Assembly: GCA_024653485.1 (NCBI GenBank) | Contig: JANLFY010000002.1 | Location: 221,748-285,747 of the forward strand | DNA from: Bacillota bacterium | Lineage (GTDB): Bacteria; Bacillota; SHA-98; UBA4971 | DNA: 64,000 bases | Reading direction: 5' to 3' | Shown: in pieces, positions 61,622-64,000 of the stretch | Layout of the letters: the number at the start of each line of letters is the position of its first letter | How positions within the stretch are numbered: the first letter of the stretch is position 1 | Position numbers and translations under genes: made by a program | Notes under the pieces: generated by a model | The model's database searches: none | Seen by the model: only the letters and a program-made list of their open reading frames with translations | What the model was told of the DNA's origin: nothing

Positions 61622-63187
61622 GTGAGGGGCATCGAGAAACTCCGCATTGCCCGCTATGAATTCATCTTGGAAGCCGTGGACAACCTCTTCTTGCCTCCCT
61701 ACAAGGGGTCCACCTTTCGGGGCGGCTTCGGGACGGCTTTCAGGAACATCGCATGCTCGACCCGCAGGACCGACTGCCGCGACTGCATGCTGAAACACGC
61801 CTGCCCATACGCATACGTCTTCGAGACCGCGCCCCCGGATGGGTCGGAGGCGCTGACCAAGTTCGAGCACGTGCCTCACCCGTTCGTGCTCGAACCGCCT
61901 CTCACCGAAAGGCGTGAATTCGCGCCGGGCGACGAGCTCCCCGTGGGTCTTGTCCTCATAGGCCGGGGGATTGAGTTCCTACCGTACTTCATCGTGGCGT
62001 TCCAGGAATTCGGGAGGATGGGGATCGGACGCGGCCGCGGGAGGTTCCGCTTGAAGAGCGTCTATGCTTCGGTTGGGGCTTTCCGCGAACAAGGCGAATC
62101 CCGTGGGGATGAGCGTCGCGCGCAGCCGGCCGGTGCAGAGCAGTTCAGCAGAGGGCCCTACCGAGGCCACCTTGGCGGGGCAGAGGGCATCGCAGGGGGC
62201 ATGGCAGCGCCTCCGGCTTGCGCCTCGCAAGAGCCCGAGAGTTCTCTTCTACAGTATGACACCGTAGACCGTTCTCCCGTCACTACGACTTCCATCACCC
62301 CGCCCGGGCGGGAAGGACTCTCCAAGGGCCGCGGCGTTGCAGGCTCGTCCTTACCGTCGTCGCCAGCTGCCTCCACTGCTGTTCCTACCTATGGCACAGC
62401 TTCCACTCCGGCCTCTAGTCCTTACCCTGCCCCTGCCCCCGGTGCGAGGGACGGTGACAGCCGGGCTGCCCGCGCGCTCGTGTTCGATGGCAAGGAGAAC
62501 AAGGTACACATGCATGATGCGGTTGTCACATGGGACGACATCCTGGAAAGCGCGGCTAGAATCCTGGCGTGCGTTTGCCCGGCAGATGGCCAAGATCCGG
62601 AAGGTGGCCGACCATCGGCTGCGCGCGGATCTGCTGCCCTCTCTAGCTCCGCCTGCGCAGCCTCTTGCGACTCTCCTGGTCCTTCCGCCTGTTCCGCAGC
62701 CCTCGACTCGGGTAGCGCCTTGGCATTTTCCCAAATTACGGGCCGCGTGGGCCGCGCCGGCTGCCCTCTCGTCCCACGAGTAACGGTGGCGTTTCGCACC
62801 ATGACGCGCCTCAAGTTTCAGGGCGGTCTCGAGGACCGGCCCGAGTTCCACGTTCTGGCCCGTAGCTTGCTTCGGCGGGTTTCGTCGCTTCTCTACTTCC
62901 ATCACGGGACGCGGCTCGACATGGACTTCCGCGGGTTCATCTCCGAGGCCGAGAGAGTGCGCCTTGCCGCCCTCAATACGCGGTGGGTCGACTGGGAGAG
63001 GTACTCGAGCCGCCAGGATACCCGGATGAAGCTGGGTGGACTTGTGGGCACCGCGACATACGAATTCAACGACGCCCGCCTCGCCGCATTCTTCTTGCCG
63101 TGGTTGGTCCTGGGAGAGTGCGTCCACGTGGGGAAGGGATGCACCTTCGGACTGGGGCGCTTCACCGTGGCTCTTGACTCGCGGTAG
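61622..63187 (+). CDS. cas6: Cas6 RAMP endoribonuclease (second type) with large low-complexity insert
   Basis: A 521-residue protein of the PF10040-type Cas6. N-terminal core: FLPPYKGSTFRGGFGTAFRN, then CRDCMLKHACPYAYVFE with cysteines, then HPFVLEPPL and FQEFGRMGIGRGRGRF. The C-terminal core is LKFQGGLEDRPEFHVLARSLLRRVSSLLYFHHG..., ending in the Gly-rich LGECVHVGKGCTFGLGRF. Between the halves lie about 230 residues rich in Ser/Ala/Pro with no domain. GTG start after AGGAGG. Its neighbour is a Cas3-like helicase fragment, so it belongs to a second CRISPR locus, not the type III-B one. Confidence 0.88.
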   Translation: MRGIEKLRIARYEFILEAVDNLFLPPYKGSTFRGGFGTAFRNIACSTRRTDCRDCMLKHACPYAYVFETAPPDGSEALTKFEHVPHPFVLEPPLTERREFAPGDELPVGLVLIGRGIEFLPYFIVAFQEFGRMGIGRGRGRFRLKSVYASVGAFREQGESRGDERRAQPAGAEQFSRGPYRGHLGGAEGIAGGMAAPPACASQEPESSLLQYDTVDRSPVTTTSITPPGREGLSKGRGVAGSSLPSSPAASTAVPTYGTASTPASSPYPAPAPGARDGDSRAARALVFDGKENKVHMHDAVVTWDDILESAARILACVCPADGQDPEGGRPSAARGSAALSSSACAASCDSPGPSACSAALDSGSALAFSQITGRVGRAGCPLVPRVTVAFRTMTRLKFQGGLEDRPEFHVLARSLLRRVSSLLYFHHGTRLDMDFRGFISEAERVRLAALNTRWVDWERYSSRQDTRMKLGGLVGTATYEFNDARLAAFFLPWLVLGECVHVGKGCTFGLGRFTVALDSR

Positions 63188-63288
63188 CCGGGGGCAGATG
63201 ACCTTGGGCGATGTCGTGCGTCATAGGACGCCAGTATGTCGCAATCTGGTGATATGATCAGCGGGGAGGCCAACAGGAGAGATTCCAA

Positions 63289-63945
63289 ATGCTCTTAACA
63301 CTGTGTGTCACCAACGTGGCGCCTAAGTCGGCCGAGCATGCTCCGCCCAGGTCTCTTTCGCTATTTCAAAGATACGCTGCCGAGGAATACGGGCAAGTTG
63401 TATATCCTTTTGAGCACCAGGCAGCCGCGTTTGAGCTAATCGAGAAAGGACAAGAGGTCCGTCTCATTGCAGGGACGGCCTCGGGGAAAACACTTGCCGT
63501 GGCTGCACCCCTATTCGCCAAGCTCGTAAAGGGTGACATCCGGCGTGTGCTTTTCATGTACCCTACAGTTGCGTTGCTCGAGGACCAGCGACGAGTGCTC
63601 GATGAGCTTGCGAAGTTGTCGGAACTGGAGGTAGACGAACTACACGGCGGCATGACGCGGCCGCAGCTAATAGCGGCGCTTACGAAGCCCGTCATCCTGG
63701 CTACGCCTGATGAGCTTTACTGGTTTTTCCGCAGAAACGTCAAGTATAGCGGGCTGCTGATATATGGTCTCTGCCAGGTAGATGAGTTCGTGCTGGATGA
63801 GGCGCACCTTTTCAACGGCCTGATGCTGAGGAACCTCGAGTGTCTGTGGGAACGTATAAGATTCTTGGGACGTAGCTTAGGCAGATCTCCAAGGCTACAT
63901 GTCCTCCTACAAGCCCCCCAACTGGTTTGGACAGGGGAGCCTTAG
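63289..63945 (+). CDS. Cas3-like DEAD/DEAH helicase, truncated
   Basis: A 218-residue N-terminal helicase part. Walker A is AGTASGKT, motif Ia is YPTVALLEDQR and motif II is VLDEAHLFNG. Motif III (SAT) should follow at LHVLL but the frame reads QAPQLVWTGEP and stops. A full Cas3 helicase has 500 or more residues, so this copy is truncated or frameshifted near 63905. FQRYAAEEYGQVVYPFEHQAAAFELIEKGQ resembles type I-D Cas3 helicases; the assignment is tentative. It lies 101 bases after the second cas6. AACAGGAGAG precedes the ATG. The window ends 55 bases later. Confidence 0.75.
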   Translation: MLLTLCVTNVAPKSAEHAPPRSLSLFQRYAAEEYGQVVYPFEHQAAAFELIEKGQEVRLIAGTASGKTLAVAAPLFAKLVKGDIRRVLFMYPTVALLEDQRRVLDELAKLSELEVDELHGGMTRPQLIAALTKPVILATPDELYWFFRRNVKYSGLLIYGLCQVDEFVLDEAHLFNGLMLRNLECLWERIRFLGRSLGRSPRLHVLLQAPQLVWTGEP

Positions 63946-64000
63946 GGTGGTAGAGTAGGAGCGGGGGGTAGCGTAGAGGTGACGCGCAGTAGGTATACGG

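Overview
The window is a high-GC bacterial chromosome segment. The TAXI-type TRAP transporter, ROK and ABC sugar genes, DUF697 and dynamin-like GTPases, and the AGGAGG-type ribosome binding sites fit a deep-branching Bacillota lineage. A secreted protein with a beta-barrel-like aromatic C-terminus (13066-14208) hints that the cell may be diderm, as in Limnochordia or Halanaerobia. This placement is inference; no rRNA gene is present.

Layout. 1-5.1 kb: end of a D-2-hydroxyacid dehydrogenase, a zinc alcohol dehydrogenase, a TAXI TRAP transporter and a cupin (organic or sugar acid uptake and oxidation). 5.8-12.7 kb: a ROK repressor, a GH3 (NagZ-like) glycosidase and an ABC sugar importer without its ATPase. 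13-20.1 kb: the barrel-like protein, a possible ribbon-helix-helix protein, tRNA-Lys(UUU) on the minus strand, a P1/DmpA peptidase running into a serpin remnant, Fe/Mn superoxide dismutase, two small unknown proteins and a creatininase-family hydrolase. A 126-nt nested inverted-repeat element lies at 20181-20306.

20.6-30 kb: a ubiquitin-like conjugation locus. It has a PD-(D/E)XK-like protein, a membrane-anchored trypsin-like protease, a ubiquitin-like protein, an E1, a JAMM isopeptidase and a LysM membrane protein. A membrane-anchored prokaryotic RING protein (candidate E3) is convergent with them, followed by a TPR/HEPN-like protein and a DUF697 protein. The matching E2 is about 31 kb away at 57.4 kb, behind two WYL regulators.

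30-52 kb: a type III-B CRISPR-Cas locus. All genes from 45343 down to 29939 are on the minus strand: a CARF-HEPN effector with a second CARF-like domain, cmr1 to cmr6, an APE2256-type CARF protein, a tail-anchored coiled-coil protein and two dynamin-like GTPases. On the plus strand are cas6, an array of 14 perfect 37-bp repeats with two decayed terminal copies, a cas4-cas1 fusion and cas2. Two membrane proteins (YaaW-like and YdjM/DUF457-like), the WYL pair and the E2 follow.

58-64 kb: a pyruvate-kinase C-terminal-like protein, fragments of gamma-glutamyltranspeptidase and FGGY kinase genes, a Uma2 nuclease, a second and different Cas6 with a large low-complexity insert, and a truncated Cas3-like helicase that probably marks a second CRISPR locus.

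The two leading candidates for undescribed biology are the dynamin pair plus tail-anchored protein arranged as the tail of the cmr operon, and the complete Ubl-E1-E2-RING-JAMM set that surrounds that CRISPR locus.
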